DNA of 64,000 bases from Maccoyibacter sp900556645 (GCA_958349535.1 CATWDJ010000009.1:8416-72415); one strand, 5' to 3'. Numbered from the stretch's first letter, positions 17,202 through 26,306 are shown. The notes: generated by a model not told the origin, from the sequence alone. Numbers and translations are program-made.

Positions 17202-18242
17202 TTATTCTTCCTCGGATATTTTATAAATCTCCGCAATCAAAAAGACTCCCACCGGTCCCAGAAAGAATCCAAACACACCAAAGACACAAAGTCCGATATA
17301 AGTACTGATAAGCACAAGCATGGGGTGAATCGCCAGTTTATTTCCAATAAGCTTCGGTTCCAGAAATTCTCTGGTAAAATTGCAAATCAGATAAATAATC
17401 CCGTAAGCTGCCGCCAACACATACTGTCCGCAGAATACTTTAATTAACAGCCACGGAATAAAAACCGTTCCCGTTCCGAAAAAAGGCAGGGCATCGCACA
17501 GCCCGATACAGCAACCCACAAGGATTGCATAGGAATTTCCCGTCAGAAAAAGTCCGATACAGCAGATAGTGCTGATAACCAGAAGAATGATAAATTGTGC
17601 CTTCAGGTAGGTTCCTCCTGCCCTTTTCATATTTTTTCCGATTCGGTACGTCAGCCTTCCTATGGGATGATTCATCATTTTCCTGCGGATATTGGGATAA
17701 TCCGCCAGAATCAGAATGGCAGAAACGATAATTACCACCAAAATACTAAACCCCACCAAAAAACCTTTGGCGTATCCAATGGAATGATTCATAACCCTTG
17801 GCACCAGCTGATTCTGGCATTTTTCCCAGATAAGCGGCAGCTTTGCCACCACATATTCATTTACATGTCCCGGACCGATTCCACATATAGATTCCACTCT
17901 GGCACAACAGGAATCCCAGATTTCTTCTCCCCGTCCCATATAAACCTCATAATTATCCGCCAGCTTTTTGGCTTGAGCCACAAGGGCTACTCCCGCACTT
18001 CCCAAAACAGCTCCCACAACCAGAAAGGTCAACAGTACCAGCAAGGCACTGAGGATACCTCTCTTAATCTTCCATTTTCTATTGATTTTTTCCAACAACG
18101 GATTTAACAAAACAGCAATCCCGTAAGCTAAGATAAAAGGAAATATCAATCTCAGCAGATAACGTAGCATCAGATAGACAACCGCAGTAATTACTGCGAT
18201 TTTTAATAGTTGTAGGATTGGCTTTCTCGCTTCTTCTCTCAT
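17202..18242 (-). CDS. ytvI: Sporulation membrane protein YtvI (AI-2E/PerM-type exporter fold)
   Basis: A 346-residue integral membrane protein of the AI-2E transporter superfamily, closest by pattern to YtvI, a sporulation-associated member. About seven to eight hydrophobic segments: a pair at residues 10-45, one at 60-85, a soluble loop (about 90-145), then clusters at 150-180, 210-300 and 305-340. The conserved ending FGFFLGPVGVFLIAEIYK is typical. No Shine-Dalgarno precedes the ATG at 18242, and TGACATACT lies 7 nt upstream, so the mRNA could be leaderless. It is divergent from the pseudouridine synthase gene. Its substrate is unknown. Confidence 0.85.
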   Translation of the reverse strand: MREEARKPILQLLKIAVITAVVYLMLRYLLRLIFPFILAYGIAVLLNPLLEKINRKWKIKRGILSALLVLLTFLVVGAVLGSAGVALVAQAKKLADNYEVYMGRGEEIWDSCCARVESICGIGPGHVNEYVVAKLPLIWEKCQNQLVPRVMNHSIGYAKGFLVGFSILVVIIVSAILILADYPNIRRKMMNHPIGRLTYRIGKNMKRAGGTYLKAQFIILLVISTICCIGLFLTGNSYAILVGCCIGLCDALPFFGTGTVFIPWLLIKVFCGQYVLAAAYGIIYLICNFTREFLEPKLIGNKLAIHPMLVLISTYIGLCVFGVFGFFLGPVGVFLIAEIYKISEEE

Positions 18243-18317
18243 GGAAAAAGTATGTCAGAAAAGTTTTCAAAATATGCAGTTCTCACTCACAAAAAAGATG
18301 TATTTTCCAAAAGGCTA

Positions 18318-18326
18318 TGGTATACT
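18318..18326 (+). promoter_or_regulatory. Extended -10 directly ahead of the pseudouridine synthase gene
   Basis: TGGTATACT forms an extended -10 element ending 7 nt before the ATG at 18334. The predicted transcript start falls on or next to the A of the start codon, and there is no Shine-Dalgarno. Confidence 0.5.
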
Positions 18327-18333
18327 CTTAGTT

Positions 18334-18978
18334 ATGTTAGAAATTATTTTTGAAGACAAATCAATCATTATATGTAAAAAACCGGCAGGTGTTCCCACCC
18401 AGACTCCAAAAACCGGCATTTCAGACATGGTCAGCCTTTTAAAATCCTACCGTGTCTCAAAGGGCGAACCGCCTTATCTGGGGTTGGTTCACCGCTTAGA
18501 CCAACCGGTGGAGGGTGTTATGGTCTTTGCCAAAGCCAAAGAAAGTGCGGCTTTTTTGTCCAAGCAGATGCAGAACGGACAATTTGAAAAGTATTACTAC
18601 GCCATGGTACAGGGCAGTATCCAGCCTGCCTCCGGTACTCTGGAAGATTATCTTTTGCGGAACGGAAAAACAAATGTCTCTTCCGTGGTTTCACCAGAAA
18701 CTTCCGGTGCAAAGCTGGCACGTCTGACCTACGAGACGGTAACCTCTTACCCGGACCGTACTCTTTTGAGAGTGAAGCTGGATACGGGACGCCATCATCA
18801 GATACGTGTACAGCTTGCCCATGCCGGCCATCCTCTTGTGGGGGATAAAAAATACGGCGAGAATACTCCCGACTATCTTCCTCTGGGGCTTTGCTCCTAC
18901 CACATCGGATTCCTGCATCCTGAAACAAAAGAAAAGTGCGTATATGAAATAAAGCCTAGCGGACCTGCTTTCCGCTAA
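18334..18978 (+). CDS. RluA-family 23S rRNA/tRNA pseudouridine synthase
   Basis: Converts specific uridines in structured RNA to pseudouridine. The 214-residue product is a stand-alone catalytic domain without an S4 domain: IIFEDKSIIICKKPAGVPTQ at the start, the catalytic-aspartate motif HRLDQPVEGVMVF (about residues 54-66), GTLEDYLLR, and the closing GRHHQIRVQLAHAGHPLVGDKKYG. The usual T-S-G after HRLD is replaced by V-E-G. ATG at 18334 begins at the conserved first strand; earlier in-frame codons add residues lacking family similarity. Target site is not predictable. Promoter geometry suggests a leaderless message. Confidence 0.9.
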   Translation: MLEIIFEDKSIIICKKPAGVPTQTPKTGISDMVSLLKSYRVSKGEPPYLGLVHRLDQPVEGVMVFAKAKESAAFLSKQMQNGQFEKYYYAMVQGSIQPASGTLEDYLLRNGKTNVSSVVSPETSGAKLARLTYETVTSYPDRTLLRVKLDTGRHHQIRVQLAHAGHPLVGDKKYGENTPDYLPLGLCSYHIGFLHPETKEKCVYEIKPSGPAFR

Positions 18979-18999
18979 GCTTTTTTATCGTTTTCAACC

Positions 19000-19689
19000 T
19001 TATACCTTAAACCGATATCCTACGCCCCAGATAGTTTCAATGTACTGCGGCTTTGCCGTGTTGAATTCTATCTTTTCTCGAATCTTTTTGATATGAACCG
19101 TTACCGTAGCAATATCTCCGATGGATTCCATATCCCAAATCTCTTTGAACAGTTCTTCTTTGGTAAATACCCGGTTGGGATTCTCTGCCAAGAAACAGAG
19201 CAAATCAAATTCCTTAGAGGTAAATGCCTTCTCTTCATCATTGACCCAGACCCTTCTGGCATCCTTATCAATCTTGATTCCACGAATTTCTATAATATTG
19301 CGTTCTTCCACACTGCTGCCTATGAGCCGCTCATAACGTGCCATATGTGCTTTGACCCTTGCCACCAGCTCGCTGGGTGAAAACGGCTTAGTAATATAAT
19401 CATCCGCTCCCAAGCCCAATCCTCTGATTTTGTCAATATCTTCTTTTTTTGCTGAAACCATCAAAATCGGCGTATTCTTCTGCTCCCGAATTCTCTTGCA
19501 GATTTCAAATCCGTCCACCCCCGGAAGCATCAAGTCCAAAATAAATAAATCAAAATCCTCGGCTAATGCCCGTGCCAATCCCACATCACCGGTATTCTCT
19601 ATCTCCACCGTAAATCCGCTGAGTTCCAGATAATCACGCTCTAAATCTGCAATTGCCACCTCATCCTCAATAATCAATATTTTACTCAT
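19000..19689 (-). CDS. OmpR-family response regulator
   Basis: A 229-residue regulator with an N-terminal receiver (phospho-Asp52 in LFILDLMLPG, switch Lys in ITKPFSP) and a C-terminal winged helix (about 130-229) ending VRYIWGVGYRFKV-like in the standard way. It is encoded after, and overlaps by 8 bp, its sensor kinase, so the pair is coupled. The signal and targets are unknown; the order and lengths resemble many Clostridia two-component systems. It is convergent with the pseudouridine synthase gene, with only 21 bp between stops. Confidence 0.93.
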   Translation of the reverse strand: MSKILIIEDEVAIADLERDYLELSGFTVEIENTGDVGLARALAEDFDLFILDLMLPGVDGFEICKRIREQKNTPILMVSAKKEDIDKIRGLGLGADDYITKPFSPSELVARVKAHMARYERLIGSSVEERNIIEIRGIKIDKDARRVWVNDEEKAFTSKEFDLLCFLAENPNRVFTKEELFKEIWDMESIGDIATVTVHIKKIREKIEFNTAKPQYIETIWGVGYRFKV

Positions 19690-20764
19690 TTGGTACCTCC
19701 TGATATTTTCGGATTACAAAATACATTGTTGTTCCCGTAGACTCCTTACTGGTTGCCCAGATTTTACCGCCATGGTCCTCTATAATCTTCTTTACAATGG
19801 AAAGTCCGATTCCGCTGCCTCCGGTGGCAGAATTTCGGGAAGCATCTGCCCGATAGAACCGCTCAAAGATATACGGCAAATCCTTCGCCGCAATTCCTCT
19901 TCCGTTGTCCTCAAACTCAAATTGTATAAAATCCCCCACATCTCTTACCCGAATATTAATAAAACCATTTTCCTTATCCAGATACTTCACCGAGTTGTTA
20001 ATAATGTTATGGATGACCCTGCGAATCTGCTCCGGGTCCATAATCACTATCACATCATCCTCCGCATAATTAATATAGGAAAGTCCGATTCCCTTGGAAT
20101 CCAAATCCAATCCAATCTCTTCAATACAGTCGTTAAAATAATCCGCCACGTTAATCTTACTGAAATTGTACGGAATACGGTTGGTATCAATCTTGGCATA
20201 AATGGTCAGCTCATTAATCAATAAATCCATCTCATTGGTTTTATTGTAAATAGTGCGGACATACTTATCCATTTTCTCCGGCGTATCTGCCACACCGTCC
20301 ATGATACCTTCCACATAACCCTTGATTGCCGTAATCGGTGTTTTCAGGTCATGGGAAATATTACTAATCAGCTCCCGGTTGTCCTTCTCGTTCCGCATCC
20401 GTTCCTCCGAAGAGGTCTTCAACTGTAATCTCATCTGTTCAAAACTTTGACACAGCTCGCTGATTTCATCATTTCCTTCTACTTCTATTTCAAAATCCAG
20501 ATTGCCGTCCCGAATATTCTCTGCCGCTTTTTCCAGTCGCCGAATCGGTTCTATAATGGTATGGGAAATCCATGCTACCATCATAAATGCCAAAAAGACC
20601 AGAATAAGTACAATCAGCATACCCATGTCTATCAGAATGTCCTTCGCCTGCATAATCGCATTTGCCTGCGTGCGATATATGACAAACGTTGCCATTCCCA
20701 TCATTAACATGGGAAGAAATATGATACTGCAGAACGCAATCATCAGTCTCGTTCTTAGCTTCAT
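19682..20764 (-). repeat. placeholder-free entry: see sensor kinase CDS at the same position
   Basis: No repeat is claimed here; the interval is occupied by the sensor histidine kinase gene described in the next entry. Confidence 0.01.
19682..20764 (-). CDS. Membrane sensor histidine kinase
   Basis: A 360-residue kinase that partners the downstream OmpR-type regulator. Two membrane segments (about residues 8-30 and 43-68) leave only a tiny extracytoplasmic loop of about 13 residues, so it may sense membrane or intramembrane signals. A HAMP domain (IIEPIRRLEKAAENIRDG) follows, then HisKA with NISHDLKTPITA, and HATPase_c with NN, FEDNGRGIA and GGSGIGLSIVKKI motifs. It reads into the regulator gene with an 8-bp overlap. 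Confidence 0.93.
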   Translation of the reverse strand: MKLRTRLMIAFCSIIFLPMLMMGMATFVIYRTQANAIMQAKDILIDMGMLIVLILVFLAFMMVAWISHTIIEPIRRLEKAAENIRDGNLDFEIEVEGNDEISELCQSFEQMRLQLKTSSEERMRNEKDNRELISNISHDLKTPITAIKGYVEGIMDGVADTPEKMDKYVRTIYNKTNEMDLLINELTIYAKIDTNRIPYNFSKINVADYFNDCIEEIGLDLDSKGIGLSYINYAEDDVIVIMDPEQIRRVIHNIINNSVKYLDKENGFINIRVRDVGDFIQFEFEDNGRGIAAKDLPYIFERFYRADASRNSATGGSGIGLSIVKKIIEDHGGKIWATSKESTGTTMYFVIRKYQEVPNE

Positions 20765-20850
20765 AGGCTTTTCCTCTCATTCTTATTCATTATAGCACGA
20801 TTCCCCACAATTCCTATGGTTATTTCTTAAAAGAATTCTAAATTTTTTAT

Positions 20851-20884
20851 AAAAAAGGAACCGCCTTTTGGCAGTTCCTTTTTG
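20851..20884 (-). terminator. metK terminator
   Basis: A stem of GGAAC and GTTCC with flanking A/T pairs and GCC/GGC near the loop, followed by six T, lies 4 bp after the metK stop. Confidence 0.85.
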
Positions 20885-20887
20885 TTT

Positions 20888-22075
20888 TTATAAGTATTTT
20901 TGTAATACTTCTTTCTTGTCTGTCTTCTCCCAAGGAAGGTTCAAATCATTTCTTCCGAAATGTCCGTATGCAGCGGTCTGTTTGTAAATCGGTCTTCTCA
21001 AATCCAGCATTTTGATAATTCCTGCCGGGCGAAGGTCGAAGTTCTCACGAATAATCTCCACCAGCTTCTCATCGGATAATTTACTGGTTCCAAAGGTATC
21101 CACCATGACGGATGTCGGCTGTGCCACACCAATGGCATAGGACAACTGGATTTCACATTTCTCTGCCAGTCCTGCTGCTACAATATTCTTTGCAACATAA
21201 CGGGCTGCATATGCTGCGGAACGGTCTACCTTGGTACAGTCTTTTCCAGAAAAAGCACCGCCGCCGTGACGAGCATATCCACCATAGGTATCTACGATGA
21301 TTTTACGTCCTGTAAGACCTGCATCTCCGTGAGGTCCACCAATAACAAAACGTCCTGTTGGGTTGATGAAAAACTTGGTATCTGCATCAATCAGCTCTTT
21401 TGGAAGAATTTCATCAAATACATATTTTTTAATGTCTTTATGTATCTGTTCCTGTGTCACATCCGGGTCATGCTGAGTGGATAATACCACTGCCTCCAGA
21501 CGAACCGGATTTCCTGCTTCGTTGTACTCTACGGAAACCTGTGTCTTTCCGTCCGGTCTCAAATATTTTAAAGTTCCGTCTTTTCTTACCTTCGTTAACT
21601 GAAGTGCCAGCTTATGTGCCAGAGAAATCGGATAAGGCATCAATTCCTCGGTCTCATTGGTTGCATATCCGAACATCATACCCTGATCTCCGGCTCCAAT
21701 TGCCTCCAGTTCCTCATCGGTCATCTTATTCTCTCTTGCCTCTAAAGCCTTATCGACACCCATGGCAATATCTGCGGACTGCTGATCCAGTGCCACCATA
21801 ACCGCACAGGTATTTCCGTCAAATCCGGTTGCCGCATCATTGTATCCGATTTCATTTACCGTATCCCGGACGATTTTCGGAATATCAATGTTTGCCTTAC
21901 TGGTTACCTCTCCGGTTACCAGAACAAATCCGGTACAGGTAGCGGTTTCACAAGCCACCCGGCTCATCGGGTCCTGCTCCATTAACGCATCTAAAATAGC
22001 ATCTGAGATAGCATCACAGACTTTGTCCGGATGTCCTTCTGTTACAGATTCAGATGTAAACAATCTTTTTTCCAT
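20888..22075 (-). CDS. metK: S-adenosylmethionine synthetase
   Basis: Makes SAM from methionine and ATP. The 395-residue protein has the family motifs MEKRLFTSESVTEGHPDKVCDAISDAILD, GAGDQGMMFGYA (about residue 115) and the phosphate loop GGAFSGKDCTKVDRSAAY (about 255). ATG at 22075 is chosen because AGGAGG lies 7 nt upstream; an in-frame extension upstream reads through the riboswitch terminator. It is single-gene and controlled by a SAM-I riboswitch, giving end-product feedback. Confidence 0.97.
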   Translation of the reverse strand: MEKRLFTSESVTEGHPDKVCDAISDAILDALMEQDPMSRVACETATCTGFVLVTGEVTSKANIDIPKIVRDTVNEIGYNDAATGFDGNTCAVMVALDQQSADIAMGVDKALEARENKMTDEELEAIGAGDQGMMFGYATNETEELMPYPISLAHKLALQLTKVRKDGTLKYLRPDGKTQVSVEYNEAGNPVRLEAVVLSTQHDPDVTQEQIHKDIKKYVFDEILPKELIDADTKFFINPTGRFVIGGPHGDAGLTGRKIIVDTYGGYARHGGGAFSGKDCTKVDRSAAYAARYVAKNIVAAGLAEKCEIQLSYAIGVAQPTSVMVDTFGTSKLSDEKLVEIIRENFDLRPAGIIKMLDLRRPIYKQTAAYGHFGRNDLNLPWEKTDKKEVLQKYL

Positions 22076-22106
22076 TTTTCTTCCTCCTGTGTTTTCATAA
22101 ATCCAT

Positions 22107-22254
22107 AAAAAAATGCCCGTTAAAATAAGCGGACATGAAGTATCAATCAAATCCTCTTATTGTTCGATTACTCGCTCAGGTAGGCACCTTCCATTTAAGA
22201 GGGGTTGCCGTGGCTTCATTGGTCCTATGTACCTCCACCACTCTGAATAAGAGA
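22107..22254 (-). promoter_or_regulatory. SAM-I (S-box) riboswitch of metK
   Basis: The minus strand carries the S-box core: CTCTTATTCAGAG, GGTGGAGG, GATGAAGCC-like AATGAAGCCACGGCAACC, and the P1 closing strand AATAAGAGG (22161-22153). Downstream, TGTCCG (22135-22130) and CGGGCA (22119-22114) with seven T form a terminator whose loop includes CTTATT, able to pair with the P1 strand as antiterminator. High SAM should stop metK transcription. With the two promoters below, it fills the 350-bp gap before the HD-GYP gene. Confidence 0.95.
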
Positions 22255-22289
22255 GACATTTTTTATGTTTCAATTTTGTTACAGGCGAT

Positions 22290-22318
22290 ACTTTACTCCC
22301 CTTTTCTATAAAAGTCAA
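22290..22318 (-). promoter_or_regulatory. metK promoter
   Basis: TTGACT (22318-22313), 17-bp spacer, TAAAGT (22295-22290), about 35 bp upstream of the riboswitch aptamer. Confidence 0.7.
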
Positions 22319-22349
22319 GCCTTTTTTCACTTTTTTCTCAGCTTTTGTA

Positions 22350-22378
22350 TTGACAATTTTTTCAATACCCCCTATATT
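22350..22378 (+). promoter_or_regulatory. Promoter of the HD-GYP gene
   Basis: TTGACA, 17-bp spacer, TATATT; divergent from the metK promoter about 30 bp away. Confidence 0.75.
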
Positions 22379-22427
22379 TCTATATATGAAGGTTTTTTAG
22401 GGTTTTTATCAGAGGGTATATAATATT

Positions 22428-23561
22428 ATGGGAAAAATGCAAGTAAAAGATTTAGTTCCGGGTATGATTACTACGGAACCGGTTAAGACCCAGCGGGGTC
22501 AGTTAATTATCAATGAAGGAGTACCGCTCACAAGGCAGCTCATTGCACGTATGGAATTTTACGGCATTGCAGAGGCCTCGGTTGTAGTTGTTCAAACAGA
22601 ACCTACAGAGCCTGTAAAGGCGGCACCACCATCGGCTTCTCCTGTACCACCTACGGAAAAACTGGCAGTACTTGCCCCTGAACTTACTTATTCTCAAAAA
22701 ATCCGAAAGAGTTCTTCTTTTCAAAAATTCCAAGTTGATTATACAAACCATGTACATAAATTTTATGATTACCTGAAGGATTTCAAGGAAACCGGAACAC
22801 TTCACTATGCTGATGAACTGGTTGCCATTCCGAAAACCTTAATGCAGGAGACTAGAACCTCCATCCAGTTTTTTGATATGCTTCACAATCTGCGACAGAT
22901 TGATGACAGCGTCTATGCCCATTCTCTGAATGTGGCTATGATTTCCAGAATGTTGGGCAGATGGCTGAAATTGCCTTCCGAGGAACTGGATACCCTGACC
23001 TTGGCAGGAGCTTTGCATGATGTGGGAAAATTCTTGATTCCCGAAGAGGTATTGAACAAAGAAGGAAAACTGACCGACGAGGAATTTGCTCTTATCAAGA
23101 GCCATCCTCTCAAAGGACATGACCTGTTAAAAAAACAGCAACTGAACTATCATATAAAACAAGCTGCTCTGATGCACCATGAACGTTGTGACGGCAGCGG
23201 CTATCCTTTGGGACTGACCAGGGATGAGACAGATTCATATGCCATGATTATTGCCATTGCGGATGTCTATGACGCTATGACAGCAGCACGTAAATACCGT
23301 GCTCCCCTTTGTCCTTTCCAAGTCATTGCGGAATTTGAAAAAGACGGATTTTCCAAATATCATCCAAAGTATATTCTGACCTTTTTGGAACGGATTGCCA
23401 ACAGCTACCAGAGCAACCGTGTCCTTTTGAATGACGGACGGAGTGCAACGATTATTTTTCTCAATCAAAAACATCTGTCCAAGCCTATGGTAAAGCTGGA
23501 TGACGGAACCTGTATTGATTTGTCCTGTCAGCCGTCCCTGTTCATCAAGGCCGTTTTATAA
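22428..23561 (+). CDS. HD-GYP domain protein (probable cyclic-di-GMP phosphodiesterase)
   Basis: A 377-residue cytosolic protein. The first 80 residues form a small domain opening MGKMQVKDLVPGM, seen at the head of many clostridial HD-GYP proteins. A linker follows, then the HD-GYP core: HSLNVAMISRML, HDVGKFLIPEEVLNK (HD about 207), the second metal His in SHPLKGHDLL, MHHERCDGSGYP (about 260) and DVYDAMTA. All metal ligands are present, so c-di-GMP hydrolysis is expected, opposing the two GGDEF proteins encoded at 46.9 and 49.3 kb. A GAGGG site lies a rather long way upstream of the ATG. Confidence 0.9.
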   Translation: MGKMQVKDLVPGMITTEPVKTQRGQLIINEGVPLTRQLIARMEFYGIAEASVVVVQTEPTEPVKAAPPSASPVPPTEKLAVLAPELTYSQKIRKSSSFQKFQVDYTNHVHKFYDYLKDFKETGTLHYADELVAIPKTLMQETRTSIQFFDMLHNLRQIDDSVYAHSLNVAMISRMLGRWLKLPSEELDTLTLAGALHDVGKFLIPEEVLNKEGKLTDEEFALIKSHPLKGHDLLKKQQLNYHIKQAALMHHERCDGSGYPLGLTRDETDSYAMIIAIADVYDAMTAARKYRAPLCPFQVIAEFEKDGFSKYHPKYILTFLERIANSYQSNRVLLNDGRSATIIFLNQKHLSKPMVKLDDGTCIDLSCQPSLFIKAVL

Positions 23562-23577
23562 CTCAAGAAAACAACAA

Positions 23578-23614
23578 TCCCGGATGTAGAAGAGTTCTAC
23601 ATCCGGGACTTTTT
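23578..23614. terminator. Bidirectional terminator between HD-GYP and murA genes
   Basis: TCCCGGATGTAGA and TCTACATCCGGGA form a 13-bp perfect stem, with T-rich tracts on the plus side, between two convergent genes. Confidence 0.9.
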
Positions 23615-23636
23615 ATTTCTGCTCTCTCTTCAAAAT

Positions 23637-24929
23637 CTATGAAACCTTCAAAGTAAATTTCTGTATTTCCTTCTCGGTGGAAACCTTTTCGATGGTAGCT
23701 CCGATTCCTGCCAACTTCTCCGGGAAACGCTCATATCCACGCTCTATGAAATGAATATCATCGATTACCGTAATTCCCTCTGCTGCCAGACCGGCAATCA
23801 CCAACGCGGCTCCTGCCCGCAAATCCGGTGCACTGACTCTGGCACCTGTGTATTTATCTACACCGCTGATAATAGCAACATTGCTTTCCACCTTAATAGA
23901 CGCACCCATGCGGGTCAATTCATCCACATATTTAAAACGATTCTCAAATATGCTCTCGGTAACCGTACTGGTTCCCTCCGCAATTCCCAAAACCACCGCC
24001 ATCTGTGGCTGCATATCTGTCGGGAATCCCGGATATGGCAAAGTCGTCACCTGCGTATGGGTTAATGGTTCTTTGGCAATGACACGAACTGCATCATCAA
24101 ATTCCTCTATTCTGCATCCCGCCTCCAACAACTTTGCGTAAGTAGCTTCTAAATGCTTCGGAATAACATTTTTTACCAGTACATCCCCATGTGTGGCTGC
24201 TGCTGCAAACATAAAAGTACCGGCCTCAATCTGATCCGGGATGATGGAGTAGGTAGTTTTGTGAAGCTTCTCCACTCCCACAATACGAATGACATCGGTT
24301 CCTGCTCCACGGATATTGGCTCCCATACTGCTCAGGAAATTGGCAACATCTACCACGTGAGGCTCCTTTGCCGCATTCTCAATGGTGGTCTTACCTTCTG
24401 CCATAACTGCTGCCATCAGCACGTTAATGGTTGCTCCCACAGAAACCTTATCCAGATAGATATGGGTACCCACCAGCTTATCTGCCTTGGCTGCCACTGC
24501 ACCATTTCTCAACTCTACATTTGCTCCCAAAGCCTTAAAACCTTTGATATGAAGGTCCATAGGACGGCTTCCGATATTACATCCTCCCGGCAAAGCCACC
24601 TCTGCCTCTTTGTATTTTCCTAAAAGTGCTCCCAAAAGATAATAAGAAGCACGTATCTTCTTCATGGATTCATAATCCACACACAGACAGTCAATATAAG
24701 AACCGTTAATCTCTACTGTGTGTTCATCTATTCGGTTTACCTTTGCTCCGATTCCTTCAATGGCATCCAACAACACATTGATATCGCGAACATCCGGCAA
24801 GTTATCTATTGTCACGGTTTCATCCGTCATAATCGCTGCGGCAAGAATTGCCAGAGCTGCATTCTTCGCTCCGCCTATCTCTACTTCGCCAATCAGAGGA
24901 CTTCCGCCTTTGATTACATATTGTTCCAT
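23637..24929 (-). CDS. murA: UDP-N-acetylglucosamine 1-carboxyvinyltransferase
   Basis: First committed step of peptidoglycan synthesis: transfers enolpyruvate from PEP to UDP-GlcNAc. The 430-residue product has GGAKNAALAILAA (about 19-31), the loop LPGGCNIGSRP with catalytic Cys117, PYPGFPTDMQPQ, and the closing GYERFPEKL. Since Cys is kept rather than Asp, it should be fosfomycin sensitive, as known for the family. Clostridia often carry two paralogues; which one this is cannot be told here. Two promoters precede it. Confidence 0.96.
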   Translation of the reverse strand: MEQYVIKGGSPLIGEVEIGGAKNAALAILAAAIMTDETVTIDNLPDVRDINVLLDAIEGIGAKVNRIDEHTVEINGSYIDCLCVDYESMKKIRASYYLLGALLGKYKEAEVALPGGCNIGSRPMDLHIKGFKALGANVELRNGAVAAKADKLVGTHIYLDKVSVGATINVLMAAVMAEGKTTIENAAKEPHVVDVANFLSSMGANIRGAGTDVIRIVGVEKLHKTTYSIIPDQIEAGTFMFAAAATHGDVLVKNVIPKHLEATYAKLLEAGCRIEEFDDAVRVIAKEPLTHTQVTTLPYPGFPTDMQPQMAVVLGIAEGTSTVTESIFENRFKYVDELTRMGASIKVESNVAIISGVDKYTGARVSAPDLRAGAALVIAGLAAEGITVIDDIHFIERGYERFPEKLAGIGATIEKVSTEKEIQKFTLKVS

Positions 24930-24961
24930 TACACACCTCTATATAATTAATACAAACAGTA

Positions 24962-24991
24962 ATTATAATCTCCCATTTTTACTTTTGTCAA
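24962..24991 (-). promoter_or_regulatory. Proximal murA promoter
   Basis: TTGACA (24991-24986), 18-bp spacer, TATAAT (24967-24962): both hexamers are perfect. Confidence 0.8.
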
Positions 24992-25023
24992 GGACTTCCC
25001 TACTTAAATCCTTACTCCGTTTT

Positions 25024-25051
25024 ATTATAGCATACTTTTCTTATTTGTAAA
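25024..25051 (-). promoter_or_regulatory. Distal murA promoter
   Basis: TTTACA (25051-25046), 16-bp spacer, TATAAT (25029-25024) with TGC just before the -10, giving an extended -10. Tandem with the proximal promoter. Confidence 0.65.
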
Positions 25052-25146
25052 TTTCCATATCTTTACTTTTTTATTACATTTTTATGGCAGGAGACCCTTT
25101 ATACTGTACTATATGTATTTTTTCCGGTATCGTGCATGGCTAAAAA

Positions 25147-25175
25147 AAGGGAAACTGCCCATTGCAGCTTCCCTT
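25147..25175 (-). terminator. Terminator of the glmU-pth-mfd-foldase operon
   Basis: AAGGGAAGCTGC pairs with GCAGTTTCCCTT around a short loop, followed by seven T, 5 bp past the foldase stop. Confidence 0.9.
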
Positions 25176-25179
25176 ATAT

Positions 25180-26232
25180 TTATTCACTCATGGTCTCTTC
25201 TTCTACTTCTGCCTGCTTGATGGTAAATAAATCCTCAAACTTCACTTTTTTCCAGACCTTCTTGTCAATTTCAAACTTGAAATCTTTCCGGTATTTTTCA
25301 CAGACCTCCTGATACAGTTCCTCCTGTCTCTCACCAATAATCTGATCCTTTTTCTCATCGGTGGCTGTCCGGTCAAACTCGCTGTCTAGCCGCAGTACAT
25401 AGAATCCACTCTCAGTCTCGATAACCTCTGACATTTCGCCTTCCTTCAGCTCATTGGCTGCGGAAATCACTTCCTCCGGAATTCCGCTGTCTTCTGCGGT
25501 ATCCTTCTCGCCATAAGACTGGGTACTTACCGTGTAACCCTCTGCCTCCGCTTTACTTTCAAACTCATCGGCGTTTCCGCTTACAATTCCCTGTGCCTTT
25601 ACCCGCAGGGCTGTCAGCTCTTCCTCCGTATATTCTGCACTCTCTCCGTTTTCATCCACCTTATCATTCGTAGGAATCTCCACATAGCTATAGGTTCTCT
25701 GTGCCGCCTCTTCATCGCTGACGTTGGTATCCACATCCCCTTCGATTGCCTCCTGCATTCTCTGCTGGATGGTAATCAACCGCAGATATTCCACAATATC
25801 CCGTTTATTGGCACTCATTGCCTGTATTGCCTCATCGGAATTAGCTTCTATAAATGCCTCCGCTGCCTCTTCCATTGCCTTGGTATCCTCTTCCGTAATG
25901 GTTACACCGTAATCATCCATATGTGCCGCTAAGGCATAATAGGTCTTCAAGGTGTCCATTACCTGGTCTTTGGTGGTGTCCTCCATGGTCTCTCCCTTTC
26001 CGGACATATCCTGCGACCAGTAATCCTCGCCAAAATAAGCCACATAAAAACTGTCAAAATTGCTCTGTGTATATCTTGCCATAAAATTAGCGACACCCAG
26101 ACGAACCTCTTCTCCGTCTGCCATCTTTACCACTACCTCATCTGCATCTACATTCTTTGCACCGCATCCGCCCAAAACGCCGATGCTCATAACAGCTGTA
26201 AGCAGAAGTGCCGTTATTCTTTTTGCCTTCAT
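25180..26232 (-). CDS. PrsA/SurA-like foldase lipoprotein
   Basis: A 350-residue extracytoplasmic lipoprotein. Signal peptide with lipobox VLGGC (Cys about 23), an N-terminal SurA-like helical region (about 30-160), and a parvulin-like peptidyl-prolyl isomerase segment (about 185-300, with ELKEGEMSEVIETESGFYVLRL). The isomerase part is short, and active-site residues cannot be confirmed by eye. It follows mfd, a position held by foldase genes in several Clostridia. Acidic overall, as usual for PrsA relatives. A GGGAGGAA site precedes the ATG. Confidence 0.85.
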   Translation of the reverse strand: MKAKRITALLLTAVMSIGVLGGCGAKNVDADEVVVKMADGEEVRLGVANFMARYTQSNFDSFYVAYFGEDYWSQDMSGKGETMEDTTKDQVMDTLKTYYALAAHMDDYGVTITEEDTKAMEEAAEAFIEANSDEAIQAMSANKRDIVEYLRLITIQQRMQEAIEGDVDTNVSDEEAAQRTYSYVEIPTNDKVDENGESAEYTEEELTALRVKAQGIVSGNADEFESKAEAEGYTVSTQSYGEKDTAEDSGIPEEVISAANELKEGEMSEVIETESGFYVLRLDSEFDRTATDEKKDQIIGERQEELYQEVCEKYRKDFKFEIDKKVWKKVKFEDLFTIKQAEVEEETMSE

Positions 26233-26269
26233 CGATTGTTCCTCCCGAATTTATACTTGTCTGTGTTTT

Positions 26270-26298
26270 ATTATAGGACTTTTTAGAACCTCTTACAA
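26270..26298 (-). promoter_or_regulatory. Promoter of the foldase gene
   Basis: TTGTAA (26298-26293), 17-bp spacer, TATAAT (26275-26270), in the 74-bp gap after mfd. Confidence 0.6.
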
Positions 26299-26306
26299 CA
26301 AGTTTC

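Noticed and set aside
19682..20764. A repeat entry at the position of the sensor kinase
   Set aside because: The repeat-type line at these coordinates is empty and should be ignored; only the sensor histidine kinase CDS is supported there.
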